In this document: piece after piece, positions 45,573 to 57,439 of the stretch
Numbering within the stretch: position 1 is the stretch's first letter
Layout of the letters: every line of letters starts with the position of its first letter
NCBI RefSeq assembly: GCF_009829925.1
Contig: NZ_SNVJ01000005.1
Span: 124,001-188,000, forward strand
Origin: Teichococcus coralli
GTDB lineage: Bacteria; Pseudomonadota; Alphaproteobacteria; Acetobacterales; Acetobacteraceae
Length of the DNA stretch: 64,000 bases
Reading direction: 5' to 3'
Made by a program: the position numbers and the translations under genes
Notes under the pieces: model-generated
What the model was told of the DNA's origin: nothing
What the model saw: the letters and a program-made list of their open reading frames with translations, nothing else
The model's database searches: none

Positions 45573-48059
45573 ATGGCGAGCATGGACGTGGCCACGGGGG
45601 TTCAGCAGGGCGGGGCGGGGCAGCCGCGCGACGGCGCGGGGGACCTTGCCGTCTTCATGCTCGATCCCGGAGGGCGGGTCGCCAGCTGGAACGCGGGCGC
45701 GGCCCGGCTGAAGGGCTATGGGGCGGCCGAGATCATCGGCAAGCCCTTCGCCATCTTCTTCGGCCAGGAGGAGGTTCGCCAAGGGAAGCCGGAGGCGCTG
45801 CTCGCACGCGCCCTGCGCGACGGCCATGCCGAGGCCGAGGGGCGGTGCCTGCGGCGTGACGGGCGCTCCTTCCGGGCCCATGTCACCCTCAGCCTGATCC
45901 GTGATGCGGAAGGGCGGCATGTCGGCTTCGTCGAGGCCACGCGCGACCTGGCGCCGCTGCGGGAGCGCGAGGAGGCGCTGCGCGCGAGCGAGGAGCAGTT
46001 CCGCAAGACCATGCTTCATTCGCCCATCGGCATGGCGCTGGTGGGGCTGGACGGCACCTTTCTGCGCGTCAACCGGGCGTGCTGCGCGCTGCTCGGCTAT
46101 GGGGAGGCGGAGCTGCTGCGGCTGAGCTTCCAGGAGATCACCCATTCCTCCGACCTCGCCGGCGACCTGCGGCAGCTGGAGGCGCTTCTGCAGGGCCGGA
46201 CCGACAGCTATCAGGTGGAAAAGCGCTACCGCCGCCGGGACGGCGAGCTGATCTGGGGGCTGCTCTCCGTTTCGCTGCTGCGTGACGCGGCCGGACAGCC
46301 CATGCATTTCATCTCGCAAATCCAGGACATCAGCCGGCTCAAGCGCAGCGAGACCGCCCTGCACGAGGAGCGGGACCGCCTGCATGTCACCCTCTGCGCC
46401 ATCACCGACGGGGTGATCAGCACGGATGCGGAGGGGCGCATCTGCTTCATGAACCCGGCCGCCGAGGCCGCCACCGGCTGGATGCTGGAGGAGGCGCGGC
46501 ACCGGCCGATCGAGGCCGTCTTCGAAATCGCGGACACGGAGGCCGGCGAGGCGCTGCTCAACCCGGTCCGCGTCACCCTCGCGACCCGCCGGCCCTTCGA
46601 CCTGAAGCGCCAGGCGGTGCTGATCGACCGGCAGGGCGAGCGGATCGAGGTGCGGGACTCCTCGGCGCCGATCCGGGCGAAGGACGGCGGCATCCTTGGC
46701 GCGGTGCTGGTCTTCCAGGACGTGCGGGCGGTGCGGAGCATCGAGAAGGAGCTGGAGTTCTCCACGCTGCATGACGCCCTGACGGGCCTGCCCAACCGCA
46801 GGAAGTTCGAGGCGGCGCTGGCCAGCGCCGTCGACTCCGCGCATATGGGCGGCGGCGAGCACACCCTCTGCTTCCTGGACCTCGACCGCTTCAAGATCGT
46901 CAACGACAGCGCCGGCCATGCGGCGGGGGACGCGCTGCTGCGGGCGGTGGCGCAGACCCTCTCCCGGATGGTGCGGCCCACCGACATGGTGGCCCGGCTG
47001 GGAGACGACGAGTTCGCCATCCTGCTCTTCGGCTGCCCGGTGACCAAGGTGCGCCGCGTGCTGGCGCCGGTGATCGAGGCGATCGCCGCCATGACCTTCA
47101 CCTGGGAGGAGCGGGACTACCACATCACGACCAGCATCGGCGTGGCTTCCATCGGCGCGGTGGCGACCAGCGCCAGCGTGATGAAGCACGCCGACGTCGC
47201 CTGCTACGCGGCCAAGCTGGCCGGCCGGAACCGCATCAGCGTCTACGACATGGAGGACGAGGCCGGCGGCGCGCATCACCGCGAGATCATCATGGCGACC
47301 GAGATCCGCACGGCGCTGCGCGAGGAGCGATTCCGCCTGCACGCCCAGCGCATCGCCGCCATCGGGGTGGAGCGGGGCAGGCACTACGAGCTGCTGCTTC
47401 GCATGGTGGGGAAGGACGGCGCGCTGGTCTCGCCCGGCCTGTTCATCCCCGTGGCGGAACGCTACGACCTGATGGCGGAGCTGGACCGGTGGGTGCTGCG
47501 CGAGGTCTTGCAGCGCCGCGCCCCGCAGCTCGCCGCCGTGCCCGGGCTCTCGCTGGCGGTCAACATCTCCGCCCATTCGCTGAACGACCCGCAGTTCCTG
47601 CCCTTCTTCCTGCAGCTCCTGCAGGACTCGCCGCTGCGGCCGCAGGCCCTCACCCTGGAGATCACGGAAACCGCCCTGGTCAGCAACCTGACATCGGCGG
47701 GGGCGATGCTGGACAGCATCCGCCAGCTCGGCTGCCGCGTGGCGCTGGATGACTTCGGGGCCGGCCTCAGCTCCTTCGGCTATCTGCGCGCCTTCAAGGT
47801 GGATGTGATCAAGATCGACGGCAGCTTCATCCGCAACCTTCCGGAGAGCGTGATCGACCTCACCATCGTGCGGTCGATCCACCGCATCGCGCACGAGATC
47901 GGCGCGGAGACGGTGGCCGAGTTCGTCGAGAACGGCCTGATCCTGGAGCGGCTGCGCGAGATTGGCGTGGACTACGCGCAGGGCCACGCCATCGCGGTTC
48001 CCGTGGACCTCGACGAACTGATCGCCGAGCTGAGGGCCCTGGGCGGAATACTGGCCTGA
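45573..48059 (+). CDS. PAS-PAS-PAS-GGDEF-EAL cyclic-di-GMP protein
   Basis: 828 residues, cytosolic by appearance. Three PAS sensor domains lie at about 22-130, 140-258 and 265-388, the second with PAC-like RRRDGELIWGLLSV. The GGDEF domain (395-560) has a GDDEF site (477-481) in place of GGDEF, so cyclase activity is doubtful. The EAL domain (575-822) keeps ExLxR (Glu606-Leu608-Arg610), NIS (Asn664), LEITET, DDFGAG (Asp726-Asp727), KIDGSFI (Lys747) and the final Gln-Gly, so phosphodiesterase activity is likely. ATG 45573 has GGGGGG upstream. Confidence 0.9.
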   Translation: MASMDVATGVQQGGAGQPRDGAGDLAVFMLDPGGRVASWNAGAARLKGYGAAEIIGKPFAIFFGQEEVRQGKPEALLARALRDGHAEAEGRCLRRDGRSFRAHVTLSLIRDAEGRHVGFVEATRDLAPLREREEALRASEEQFRKTMLHSPIGMALVGLDGTFLRVNRACCALLGYGEAELLRLSFQEITHSSDLAGDLRQLEALLQGRTDSYQVEKRYRRRDGELIWGLLSVSLLRDAAGQPMHFISQIQDISRLKRSETALHEERDRLHVTLCAITDGVISTDAEGRICFMNPAAEAATGWMLEEARHRPIEAVFEIADTEAGEALLNPVRVTLATRRPFDLKRQAVLIDRQGERIEVRDSSAPIRAKDGGILGAVLVFQDVRAVRSIEKELEFSTLHDALTGLPNRRKFEAALASAVDSAHMGGGEHTLCFLDLDRFKIVNDSAGHAAGDALLRAVAQTLSRMVRPTDMVARLGDDEFAILLFGCPVTKVRRVLAPVIEAIAAMTFTWEERDYHITTSIGVASIGAVATSASVMKHADVACYAAKLAGRNRISVYDMEDEAGGAHHREIIMATEIRTALREERFRLHAQRIAAIGVERGRHYELLLRMVGKDGALVSPGLFIPVAERYDLMAELDRWVLREVLQRRAPQLAAVPGLSLAVNISAHSLNDPQFLPFFLQLLQDSPLRPQALTLEITETALVSNLTSAGAMLDSIRQLGCRVALDDFGAGLSSFGYLRAFKVDVIKIDGSFIRNLPESVIDLTIVRSIHRIAHEIGAETVAEFVENGLILERLREIGVDYAQGHAIAVPVDLDELIAELRALGGILA

Positions 48060-48157
48060 GGGGGCCGGGCTGGCAGGGCGGCGGCGAATCTGGCTTCATG
48101 CCCGTTCGGCCCGGTTTGCGGCCGCACCAGCCAACGCGACAGGAAAGAGCCAGCCTG

Positions 48158-49375
48158 ATGACCGAGCCAAGCCCCTCCAACGTCACGGGTCCGCTGAAGG
48201 GCTTGCGGGTGGTTGACCTGACCCGCGTCCTGGCCGGCCCCACCTGCACCCAGATGCTGGGCGACCTCGGCGCCGAGGTGATCAAGATCGAGCGGCCCGG
48301 CGCCGGCGACGACACCCGCGGCTTCGCGCCGCCCTACGTGCCCAACACGAAGGAGAGCGCCTACTTCGTCGGCGTCAACCGCAACAAGAAGTCCCTGACG
48401 CTGGATATCGCCCAGCCCGAGGGTCAGGCGGTGGTCCACAAGCTGCTGGAGACGGCGGACATCCTGGTCGAGAACTTCAAGGCCGGGGCGCTGGCCAGGT
48501 ACGGGCTGGGCTGGGAACAGCTCAAGGAGAAGTATCCCGGCCTGATCTACTGCTCGATCACCGGCTTCGGCCAGACCGGCCCCTACGCGCCGCGCCCGGG
48601 CTATGACGCGCTGATCCAGGCCATGGGCGGCGTGATGAGCCTGACCGGCGAGCCGGAGGGCGAGCCGCAGAAGGTCGGCATCCCCATCGCCGACCTCTTC
48701 GCCGGGCTGTACGGCACCATCGGCATCCTGGCCGCGCTGCGCCACAAGCAGGCGACAGGGCAGGGGCAGCAGATCGACATCGGCATGCTCGACACCCATG
48801 TCGCCTGGCTCGCCAACCAGGGCATGAACTACCTCGCCACCGGCGAGAACCCGCCGCGCCTCGGCAACCAGCACCCCAACATCGTGCCCTACCAGGTCTT
48901 CCCGACCCAGGACGGCTACATGGTGCTCTCCATCGGCAACGACCCGACCTTCGAGCGCTTCTGCAAGAGCTTCGCGCTGGAGCACCTGCTGGCCGACGCG
49001 CGCTACGCCACCAACGCCGCCCGCGTGCAGAACCGCGCGCTGGTGACGGAGACGCTGACCGAAGTCACCCGGACCATGCCCACCAAGGAATGGATCGCCA
49101 GGCTGGAGGCGCTGAAGATCGGCTGCGGCCCGATCAACACGCTGAAGGATGTTTTCGCCGACCCCCATGTGCTGGCGCGCGACATGCTCAAGGAAATGCC
49201 GCACGCCTCCGGCGAGACGGTGACGGTGATCGCCAATCCCGTGAAGCTTTCCGCCACCCCGCCCGACTACCGTTCCGCCCCGCCGGTGCTGGGGGAGCAT
49301 TCCGACGCGGTGCTGGGCAGCCTCGGCTATTCGGCCGGGCAGATCGCCGCCCTGCGCGAAAAGGGTATCGTCTAA
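48158..49375 (+). CDS. CaiB/BaiF class III CoA-transferase
   Basis: Moves CoA between carboxylic acids by an aspartyl-anhydride mechanism. The 405-residue protein has LKGLRVVDLTRVLAGPTCTQ, LGDLGAEVIKIERPGAGDDTR, NRNKKSLTLD, LVENFKAG and ITGFGQTGPYAPRPGYD, which contains the catalytic Asp. The C-terminal part has GCGPINTLKDVFADPHV. ATG 48158 is preferred (AGGAAAGAG upstream) over a codon 60 bases earlier. Acid substrates are not predictable. It is a single gene, about 100 bases after the GGDEF-EAL gene. Confidence 0.9.
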   Translation: MTEPSPSNVTGPLKGLRVVDLTRVLAGPTCTQMLGDLGAEVIKIERPGAGDDTRGFAPPYVPNTKESAYFVGVNRNKKSLTLDIAQPEGQAVVHKLLETADILVENFKAGALARYGLGWEQLKEKYPGLIYCSITGFGQTGPYAPRPGYDALIQAMGGVMSLTGEPEGEPQKVGIPIADLFAGLYGTIGILAALRHKQATGQGQQIDIGMLDTHVAWLANQGMNYLATGENPPRLGNQHPNIVPYQVFPTQDGYMVLSIGNDPTFERFCKSFALEHLLADARYATNAARVQNRALVTETLTEVTRTMPTKEWIARLEALKIGCGPINTLKDVFADPHVLARDMLKEMPHASGETVTVIANPVKLSATPPDYRSAPPVLGEHSDAVLGSLGYSAGQIAALREKGIV

Positions 49376-49382
49376 GCCACCC

Positions 49383-49436
49383 TGGCGGCTTGGCCTGAAC
49401 CGGAGCACCCGCAAGGGTTCTGCAACCTGGCCGCCA
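49383..49436 (+). terminator. Nested hairpin after the CoA-transferase gene
   Basis: Outer arms TGGCGGC (49383-49389) and GCCGCCA (49430-49436); inner arms GAACC (49397-49401) and GGTTC (49416-49420). It begins 8 bases past the stop. No U-tract. Confidence 0.4.
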
Positions 49437-49495
49437 AGACCACGTTGCCATCTCCGCATGTCCCGGTCCTCCGACCGGGGCCGAGGAGATGCCCC

Positions 49496-50635
49496 ATGCC
49501 TGTTCTGTCGCGCCGCGCGAGCCTGTTGCTGCCACTGGGCCTCGCCGGCCTCGCCAGCGCCTGCGCAACCTCGCCCGAGCCAATGCCGCCCGCCGACCCG
49601 ACCGGCCGCGCCGACCCGCAGATGCGCGATTTGCTGGAGAGCCTGCAGGCGCTCCGGCCCAAGCCCATCGAGACGCTGAGCCCCGCGGAGGCGCGCCTGC
49701 AGCCTGGCATGGCGGATGCGGTGAAGCACCGCCTCAACGCGCTGGGCCGGCCGGATACGCCTCGACCGCTGCCGGTCGTCCGCGACCTGCAAATCCCCGG
49801 CCCCAGCGGCCCGCTGGCGGCGCGGCTCTACAGCCCGGCGGAGCTGCCGCGGCGGAACCAGGGCCAGCCCTTGCTGCCGCTGATCGTCTATTATCATGGG
49901 GGCGGCTGGGTGATCGGCAGCCTCGACGCCTATGACTCCTCGGCGCGCACCCTGGCGGCCGAGGCCCAGGCCGTGGTGCTCGCCGTGCACTACCGCCAGG
50001 CGCCGGAGACCAAGTTCCCGGGCCCGGTGAACGACGCCTATGCCGGCTACCTCTGGGCGTTGCAGAACGCCGCGCAGTTCGGCGCGGACCTTTCCCGCGT
50101 GGCGGTGGTGGGCGAGAGCGCCGGTGGGAACCTGGCGCTGGACGTGGCCATGGCCGCCCGGGAGGCCCGCGCGCCGCTGCCGGTGGCGATGGGGCTGATC
50201 TATCCGGTCGCCGGCACCGACGTGACCACCGAGTCCTACATGCAGAACGCCAACGCCAAGCCGCTCAACGCGGCCATGATGCGGTGGTTCTTCGACAAGT
50301 ACATCACCAGCCCCTCGGACCTGCAGGACACGCGCCTCAACGTCTATGGCCGGGCCGATCTGCGTGGCCTGCCCAAGGCGGTCATCGTCACGGCCGAGAT
50401 CGACCCCCTGCGCAGCGATGGCATGCTCCTCGCCGAGCGGCTGCGGCAAAGCGGCGTGACCGTGGTGGCGCAGGACTTCCCCGGCGTGACGCACGAGTTC
50501 TTCGGGGTGAATCCGTTCCTGCTGGCGCAGGCGGGCGCGGCGCAGCGCTTCATGGCCGGCGAGTTGCAGTCCGCCTTCGCGCTTCCTGCCCCCGCCGTGG
50601 TCGTGCCGGACCGCCGGCGCGCCCGGCGCGGCTGA
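49496..50635 (+). CDS. Lipoprotein alpha/beta-hydrolase, hormone-sensitive-lipase-type esterase
   Basis: Predicted carboxylesterase anchored in the envelope. The 379-residue protein starts with a lipoprotein signal peptide whose lipobox LASAC puts the lipidated Cys at residue 23. The HSL-type catalytic machinery follows: oxyanion motif YYHGGGWVIGS, nucleophile GESAGGNLAL, Asp in EIDPLRSDG and His in GVTHEFFGV. ATG 49496 has GAGGAGA upstream and opens the signal peptide. A strong hairpin lies after the stop. Substrate unknown. Confidence 0.9.
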   Translation: MPVLSRRASLLLPLGLAGLASACATSPEPMPPADPTGRADPQMRDLLESLQALRPKPIETLSPAEARLQPGMADAVKHRLNALGRPDTPRPLPVVRDLQIPGPSGPLAARLYSPAELPRRNQGQPLLPLIVYYHGGGWVIGSLDAYDSSARTLAAEAQAVVLAVHYRQAPETKFPGPVNDAYAGYLWALQNAAQFGADLSRVAVVGESAGGNLALDVAMAAREARAPLPVAMGLIYPVAGTDVTTESYMQNANAKPLNAAMMRWFFDKYITSPSDLQDTRLNVYGRADLRGLPKAVIVTAEIDPLRSDGMLLAERLRQSGVTVVAQDFPGVTHEFFGVNPFLLAQAGAAQRFMAGELQSAFALPAPAVVVPDRRRARRG

Positions 50636-50651
50636 GCCGCGCCTCACTCCG

Positions 50652-50691
50652 CTTGCTCACGCGGCCTGCCCCCACGGGCCGCGCGAGCAAG
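50652..50691 (+). terminator. Long hairpin after the lipoprotein esterase gene
   Basis: CTTGCTC (50652-50658) pairs with GAGCAAG (50685-50691), then one A-C mismatch, then CGCGGCC (50660-50666) with GGCCGCG (50677-50683), giving 14 pairs in a 15-position stem with a 10-base loop. It starts 17 bases past the stop. No U-tract. Confidence 0.6.
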
Positions 50692-50705
50692 GACGGGCCA
50701 GGGGA

Positions 50706-50746
50706 GCCCGCCTCCCCTGGCTGCCCGCCTCCCCTGGCTGCCCGCC
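50706..50746. repeat. 17-bp tandem repeat
   Basis: GCCCGCCTCCCCTGGCT occurs twice in tandem (50706-50722 and 50723-50739) and begins a third time (GCCCGCC, 50740-50746). It is non-coding, between the esterase terminator and the next gene. Likely a slippage product. Confidence 0.85.
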
Positions 50747-50850
50747 CAAGCTTCCATCCTTGGGGACTTCCGCCGCGGCGAAGGAAGGGCCACTCTCCCG
50801 CCCGGCGCGCCGCGCACGGCCGGTGCCCCACCGATGGAAGGAAGCTGACG

Positions 50851-51798
50851 ATGGACATGCGCCCCCTCGGCCGCTCGGGCCTGAAGGTCTCGCCACTCTG
50901 CTTCGGCGGCAACGTGTTCGGCTGGACGGCCAGCGAGGCGGACTCCTTCCGCCTGCTCGATCGCTTCGTGGAGGCAGGCTTCAACTTCATCGACACCGCG
51001 GATGTTTATTCGCGCTGGGCGCCCGGCCACCAGGGCGGGGAGTCCGAGACGGTTCTCGGCAACTGGCTGGCACGCAGCGGCAAGCGCGACCGCGTCATCA
51101 TCGCGACCAAGGTCGGCATGGAGATGGGGCCGGACCGCAAGGGCCTCGCCCCCGCCTACATCCGCCAGGCCGTGGAGGACTCGCTGCGCCGCCTGAAGAC
51201 CGACGTCATCGACCTCTACCAGTCCCACAAGGACGACCCGGACACCCCCCTGGAGGAGACGCTCGGCGCCTATGCGGAGCTGATCAAGGCCGGCAAGGTG
51301 CGCGCCATCGGCGCCTCCAACTACGAGGCACTGCGGCTGAGAGCCGCGCTGGAAGCCAGCGCGAAGCATGGGCTGCCACGCTACGAAAGCCTGCAGCCGC
51401 ATTACAACCTTGTCGAGCGGACCCATTATGAATCCGGGCTGGAGGCGCTCTGCCGGGCGGAAGGGCTGGGGGTGATCCCCTATTTCTCGCTCGCCGCCGG
51501 CTTCCTCACCGGCAAGTACCGCTCGGAGGCCGATCTGGGGAAGAGCCCGCGCGGGGAACGCAGCGTGGCGAAGTACCTGAACGAGAGCGGCTTCCGTGTT
51601 CTGGCGGCGCTGGACGAGGTGGCCGCGCGCTACCGGGCCAAGCCGGCGCAGGTGGCTCTGGCCTGGATGATGGCGCGCCCTGGAATCACCGCCCCGATCG
51701 CCAGCGCCACCCGCCTGGAGCAGCTGGAGGACCTGATCGGCGCCGCCGACATGCGGCTTGATGCGCAGGATATCGAGCAGCTGAACCAGGCGAGCTGA
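50851..51798 (+). CDS. Aldo/keto reductase (YajO/Tas-like)
   Basis: TIM-barrel NADPH-dependent reductase of 315 residues. It has the N-terminal MRPLGRSGLKVSPLCFGGN, catalytic Asp/Tyr in NFIDTADVYSRWAPG, Lys in IIATKVGMEMG, His in LYQSHKDDPDTPL, then VRAIGASNYEA, YFSLAAGFLTGKYR and the cofactor-binding APIASATRLEQLEDL. ATG 50851 has GGAAGGA upstream; the open frame further upstream is not coding. It is unrelated in sub-family to the reductase at 21974. Substrate unknown. Confidence 0.9.
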   Translation: MDMRPLGRSGLKVSPLCFGGNVFGWTASEADSFRLLDRFVEAGFNFIDTADVYSRWAPGHQGGESETVLGNWLARSGKRDRVIIATKVGMEMGPDRKGLAPAYIRQAVEDSLRRLKTDVIDLYQSHKDDPDTPLEETLGAYAELIKAGKVRAIGASNYEALRLRAALEASAKHGLPRYESLQPHYNLVERTHYESGLEALCRAEGLGVIPYFSLAAGFLTGKYRSEADLGKSPRGERSVAKYLNESGFRVLAALDEVAARYRAKPAQVALAWMMARPGITAPIASATRLEQLEDLIGAADMRLDAQDIEQLNQAS

Positions 51799-51897
51799 CC
51801 CTTGGCTGCGCGCCCTGCCGCGTTGCTTGATAATCAGCGCCTCAGGCAGCTTTGTTCAGGACGGAGGAAGGACGGCCAACAGGATGGCCGAGAGGAG

Positions 51898-51935
51898 AAG
51901 GCCAAGCGAGGAGTCCACCCGCGCCCGGCCTTTTT
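51898..51935 (+). terminator. Possible terminator after the aldo/keto reductase
   Basis: AAGGCC (51898-51903) pairs with GGCCTT (51927-51932), and T residues continue to 51935. The loop is long (23 bases). It is 100 bases past the stop. The same gap also holds a 12-bp palindrome GGGGCGCGCCCC (51952-51963). Confidence 0.35.
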
Positions 51936-52030
51936 CTGCCTGCTGTGACGAGGGGCGCGCCCCGTAAAAGACGAAAAACCAACGCCTTACAGGATGTTCC
52001 TGCGTCGGATGAGAGGCCGCGGGAAAGGTG

Positions 52031-54357
<2,327 letters not shown>

Positions 54358-54593
54358 GCTGCGCCTCCCGTCGTTCTTCTCCGCGCTTTGGTGCCATGCG
54401 GCGGGGGGCGCAGGGAAGGGGGCGCCGCGCCCGTGCCCTCTGCGCAGGCTGTATCGGACCGCCGTCGCGGATCCGCCCGCCCACCCTGGCGCGGCCGCCC
54501 GCCGCTGCCTACCTGGACGCACATGACGGGGTTGCGCACAGCCCGTGGTGGGCCGAGTTCCCCCGATCAACAAGGCGTGGTAACGGAGGCGCC

Positions 54594-55058
54594 ATGAATC
54601 CGGCCAGCATCCCCATCGCCCTCGGCGCCGACCATGCCGGTGTCGCCCTGAAGGACAGCCTGCGGGCCGCGCTGGAGGCGGCTGGCCATCCTGTGCTCGA
54701 CTTCGGCACCCATGGCGCGGCGAGCTGCGACTATGCCGATTTCGCCCATCCGGTTGCCGACGCGATCACCACCGGCAAGGCGCGGTTCGCCGTGCTGGTC
54801 TGCGGCACCGGCATCGGCATGGCGATGGCGGCCAACCGCCACCCGGCCATCCGTGCCGTCGTCCTGCACAACACCACCGAGGCGCGGCTGACCCGCGCCC
54901 ACAACGATGCCAACGTCGCCTGCTTCGGCGCCCGCACCATGGGGCCGGAAGTGGTGCTCGACACGCTTTCCGCTTTCCTCACCACGCCCTATGAGGGCGG
55001 CCGGCATGATCGCCGCATCGCCAAGCTGACGCCCGGCGCGCGGCCGCAGGAGGCCTGA
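54594..55058 (+). CDS. rpiB: Ribose-5-phosphate isomerase B
   Basis: Interconverts ribose 5-phosphate and ribulose 5-phosphate; ribulose 5-phosphate is also the substrate of RibB encoded downstream. The 154-residue protein has [28 protein letters not shown], the active-site [16 protein letters not shown], and the catalytic-His region [22 protein letters not shown] precedes ATG 54594. It is divergent from metY across 236 bases and starts the long run to thiL; glyA begins 4 bases after its stop. Confidence 0.93.
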   Translation: MNPASIPIALGADHAGVALKDSLRAALEAAGHPVLDFGTHGAASCDYADFAHPVADAITTGKARFAVLVCGTGIGMAMAANRHPAIRAVVLHNTTEARLTRAHNDANVACFGARTMGPEVVLDTLSAFLTTPYEGGRHDRRIAKLTPGARPQEA

Positions 55059-55062
55059 ACCC

Positions 55063-56367
55063 ATGAACGAGCTGTCCCCCGCGAATGGCACCGGCCGCTT
55101 CTTCGCCGCGCCGCTGACCGAGGCCGACCCCGAGATCGCCGCGCTGATCGGCAAGGAGCTGACCCGGCAGCAGGACGGGATCGAGCTGATCGCCTCGGAG
55201 AACATCGTCTCCCGCGCGGTGCTGGAGGCGCAGGGCTCGGTGCTGACCAACAAGTACGCCGAGGGCCTGCCGGGCAAGCGCTACTACGGCGGCTGCGAGT
55301 TCGTGGACGAGGTGGAGACGCTGGCCATCGAGCGCGCCAAGCGGCTCTTCGGCTGCGCCTTCGCCAACGTGCAGCCGCATTCCGGCGCGCAGGCCAACAT
55401 GGCCGTGTTCTTCGCGCTGATGCAGCCAGGCGACACCTTCATGGGCCTCGACCTCGCCGCCGGCGGGCACCTGACCCATGGCAGCCACGTCAACTACTCC
55501 GGCAAGTGGTTCAAGGTGGCGCCCTACACGGTGGGCCGCGAGAGCGGCCTGATCGACATGGAGGAGGTGGCCCGCATCGCCCGCGAGAGCCGCCCCAAGG
55601 TGATCGTCGCCGGCGGCTCGGCCTATTCCCGCGCCTGGGACTTCGCCCGGTTCCGCGCCATCGCCGACGAGGTGGGCGCGCACTTCATGGTGGACATGGC
55701 GCATTTCGCGGGGCTGGTGGCCGGCGGCGCGCATGACAGCCCGTTCCCGCACGCGCATGTCGTCACCACCACCACGCACAAGACGCTGCGCGGCCCGCGC
55801 GGCGGCATGATCCTCACCAACGACGAGGCGCTGGCCAAGAAGTTCAACAGTGCCGTTTTCCCCGGCCTGCAGGGCGGCCCGCTGGAGCATGTGATCGCCG
55901 CCAAGGCGGTGGCCTTCGGCGAGGCGCTGCGCCCCGAGTTCCGTGCCTACGCCCAGGCCGTGGTGGCCAATGCCAGGGCGCTGGCGGCCGAGCTGGTCGC
56001 CCAGGGCGCCGGCATCGTCACCGGCGGCACCGACAACCACCTGATGCTGGTGGACCTCCGCCCGATGAACCTGACCGGCAAGGCCGCCGAGGCTGCGCTG
56101 GGCCGCGCCCACCTGACCTGCAACAAGAACGCGGTTCCCTTCGACCCGGCGAAGCCCGCCGTGACCTCCGGCATCCGCCTCGGCACGCCGGCCGGCACCA
56201 CCCGCGGCCTTGGCGAGGCGGAGTTCCGCGCGATCGGCCGCATGATCGGGGAGGTGCTGACCGGCCTTTCCCGCGCCAACGACCCGGAGAGCAACGCGGC
56301 GGTGGAGAAGGAAGTCGGTGCACGGGTGCTGGAACTCTGCAACCGCTTCCCGATCTACCGCGCCTGA
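55063..56367 (+). CDS. glyA: Serine hydroxymethyltransferase
   Basis: PLP enzyme interconverting serine and glycine with tetrahydrofolate, a main source of one-carbon units. The 434-residue protein has [52 protein letters not shown]-Lys motif [25 protein letters not shown] and [19 protein letters not shown] lies upstream of the ATG. The rpiB-glyA-nrdR order is typical of alphaproteobacteria. Confidence 0.98.
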   Translation: MNELSPANGTGRFFAAPLTEADPEIAALIGKELTRQQDGIELIASENIVSRAVLEAQGSVLTNKYAEGLPGKRYYGGCEFVDEVETLAIERAKRLFGCAFANVQPHSGAQANMAVFFALMQPGDTFMGLDLAAGGHLTHGSHVNYSGKWFKVAPYTVGRESGLIDMEEVARIARESRPKVIVAGGSAYSRAWDFARFRAIADEVGAHFMVDMAHFAGLVAGGAHDSPFPHAHVVTTTTHKTLRGPRGGMILTNDEALAKKFNSAVFPGLQGGPLEHVIAAKAVAFGEALRPEFRAYAQAVVANARALAAELVAQGAGIVTGGTDNHLMLVDLRPMNLTGKAAEAALGRAHLTCNKNAVPFDPAKPAVTSGIRLGTPAGTTRGLGEAEFRAIGRMIGEVLTGLSRANDPESNAAVEKEVGARVLELCNRFPIYRA

Positions 56368-56394
56368 TCTGGACGGGCAGGAGGGCCGAAGGCG

Positions 56395-56856
56395 ATGCGC
56401 TGTCCCTTCTGCGGCAGTGAGGATACGCAGGTGAAGGACAGCCGCCCCGCCGATGACGGGGCGGCGATCCGCCGCCGGCGCTCCTGCCCTTCCTGCGGGG
56501 CCCGCTTCACCACCTTCGAGCGCGTCACGCTGCGCGAGCTGACGGTGGTGAAGGCGGATGAGCGCCGCGTGCCCTTCGACCGGGACAAGCTTGCCCGCTC
56601 CATCCGCATCGCGCTGCGCAAGCGGCCGGTGGACGAGGACCGGGTGGAGCGCATCGTCAACGGCATCCAGCGACGGCTGGAGGCCGAGGGCGAGAGCGAG
56701 ATCAGCAGCCGCGCCATCGGCGAGATGGTGATGGAGACGCTCAAGGAACTCGACCAGGTGGCCTATGTGCGCTTCGCCTCGGTCTATCGAAACTTCAGCG
56801 AAGCCAAGGACTTCAAGGCTTTTCTTGGCTCGCTGGATCCAAACGACAACGGCTGA
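56395..56856 (+). CDS. nrdR: Transcriptional repressor NrdR
   Basis: Zinc-finger/ATP-cone repressor of ribonucleotide reductase genes. The 153-residue protein begins with the zinc ribbon: [16 protein letters not shown] and [13 protein letters not shown] (four Cys). The ATP-cone domain (about 48-140) follows with [20 protein letters not shown] and [26 protein letters not shown] precedes the ATG. No ribonucleotide reductase gene or obvious NrdR-box pair is seen in this window. Confidence 0.97.
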   Translation: MRCPFCGSEDTQVKDSRPADDGAAIRRRRSCPSCGARFTTFERVTLRELTVVKADERRVPFDRDKLARSIRIALRKRPVDEDRVERIVNGIQRRLEAEGESEISSRAIGEMVMETLKELDQVAYVRFASVYRNFSEAKDFKAFLGSLDPNDNG

Positions 56857-56905
56857 ACGCATCGTGGTGAAGCTTTTCCATCCCGCGGCCCTGGCGGCCG
56901 GGGGC

Positions 56906-57439
56906 ATGTCCGTCATCTCCTTCCCCGGCAGCGTGCCGCTGCGGTCGGCCCGCCTGGCCGACCATGCGGCGCTTTCGGCCCTGGCGGCGGAAGCCTTCGC
57001 CCAGGGAGCGGTGGCGCTGGTTCCCGCGGGCCTGCGGGCGGGCGCCGATGCGGTGCGCTTCCGCGCGCTGTTCTCCGAAGGTGGTCCGCTGCTGATGGCC
57101 GAGGATGAAGACGAGCAGCCGCTGGGCTGCATCCTCGCCGAGCGGGCCGTCGAAGAGGGAACCGCCCGCCTCACCGGGCTCTGGGTTGCGCCGCAGGCGG
57201 CGGGCCAGGGCATCGGCTCCGCGCTGCTGGAGGCCATGGAAGCCCTGCTCGCCGCCGAGGGCGCCGCGAAGCTGCGGATCCGGGTGCCGAGCGGCAACCT
57301 CCGCGCGCTGGGCCTGTTCCGGCGCCGTGGCTACGCGATGCTGGCGGCGGGCCGGCGCAGCGAGCCGGTGCTGCGCGTGCAGTTGCCGCACTGCATCCTG
57401 GCCAAGCCGCTGGCGGCGCCGGTCAGCGCCACGGCATGA
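56906..57439 (+). CDS. GNAT-family N-acetyltransferase
   Basis: Predicted acetyl-CoA-dependent acyltransferase, 177 residues. The acetyl-CoA-binding motif A is LTGLWVAPQAAGQGIGSALLEAM (about 98-120), with the Q-x-x-G-x-G/A loop. Motif B is NLRALGLFRRRGYAML. Two GTG codons at 56864/56867 are alternative starts; ATG 56906, preceded by GGGGGC, is preferred. It ends on an ATGA overlap with ribD, so it is coupled to riboflavin synthesis by position, though its substrate is unknown. Confidence 0.85.
   Translation: MSVISFPGSVPLRSARLADHAALSALAAEAFAQGAVALVPAGLRAGADAVRFRALFSEGGPLLMAEDEDEQPLGCILAERAVEEGTARLTGLWVAPQAAGQGIGSALLEAMEALLAAEGAAKLRIRVPSGNLRALGLFRRRGYAMLAAGRRSEPVLRVQLPHCILAKPLAAPVSATA

Noticed and set aside
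47972..50647. 891-codon minus-strand open frame across the CoA-transferase and esterase genes
   Set aside because: Antisense shadow of two well-supported plus-strand genes; composition is low in Lys, Phe and Tyr with no recognisable motif.
54358..54593. SAM riboswitch upstream of metY
   Set aside because: Methionine-gene leaders in alphaproteobacteria often carry SAM-II elements, but I find neither its conserved core nor a pseudoknot-like pairing here.
56857..57435. FMN riboswitch ahead of ribD
   Set aside because: The space upstream of ribD is coding (GNAT gene) with a 4-base overlap, and no FMN-aptamer core is visible upstream of rpiB either.
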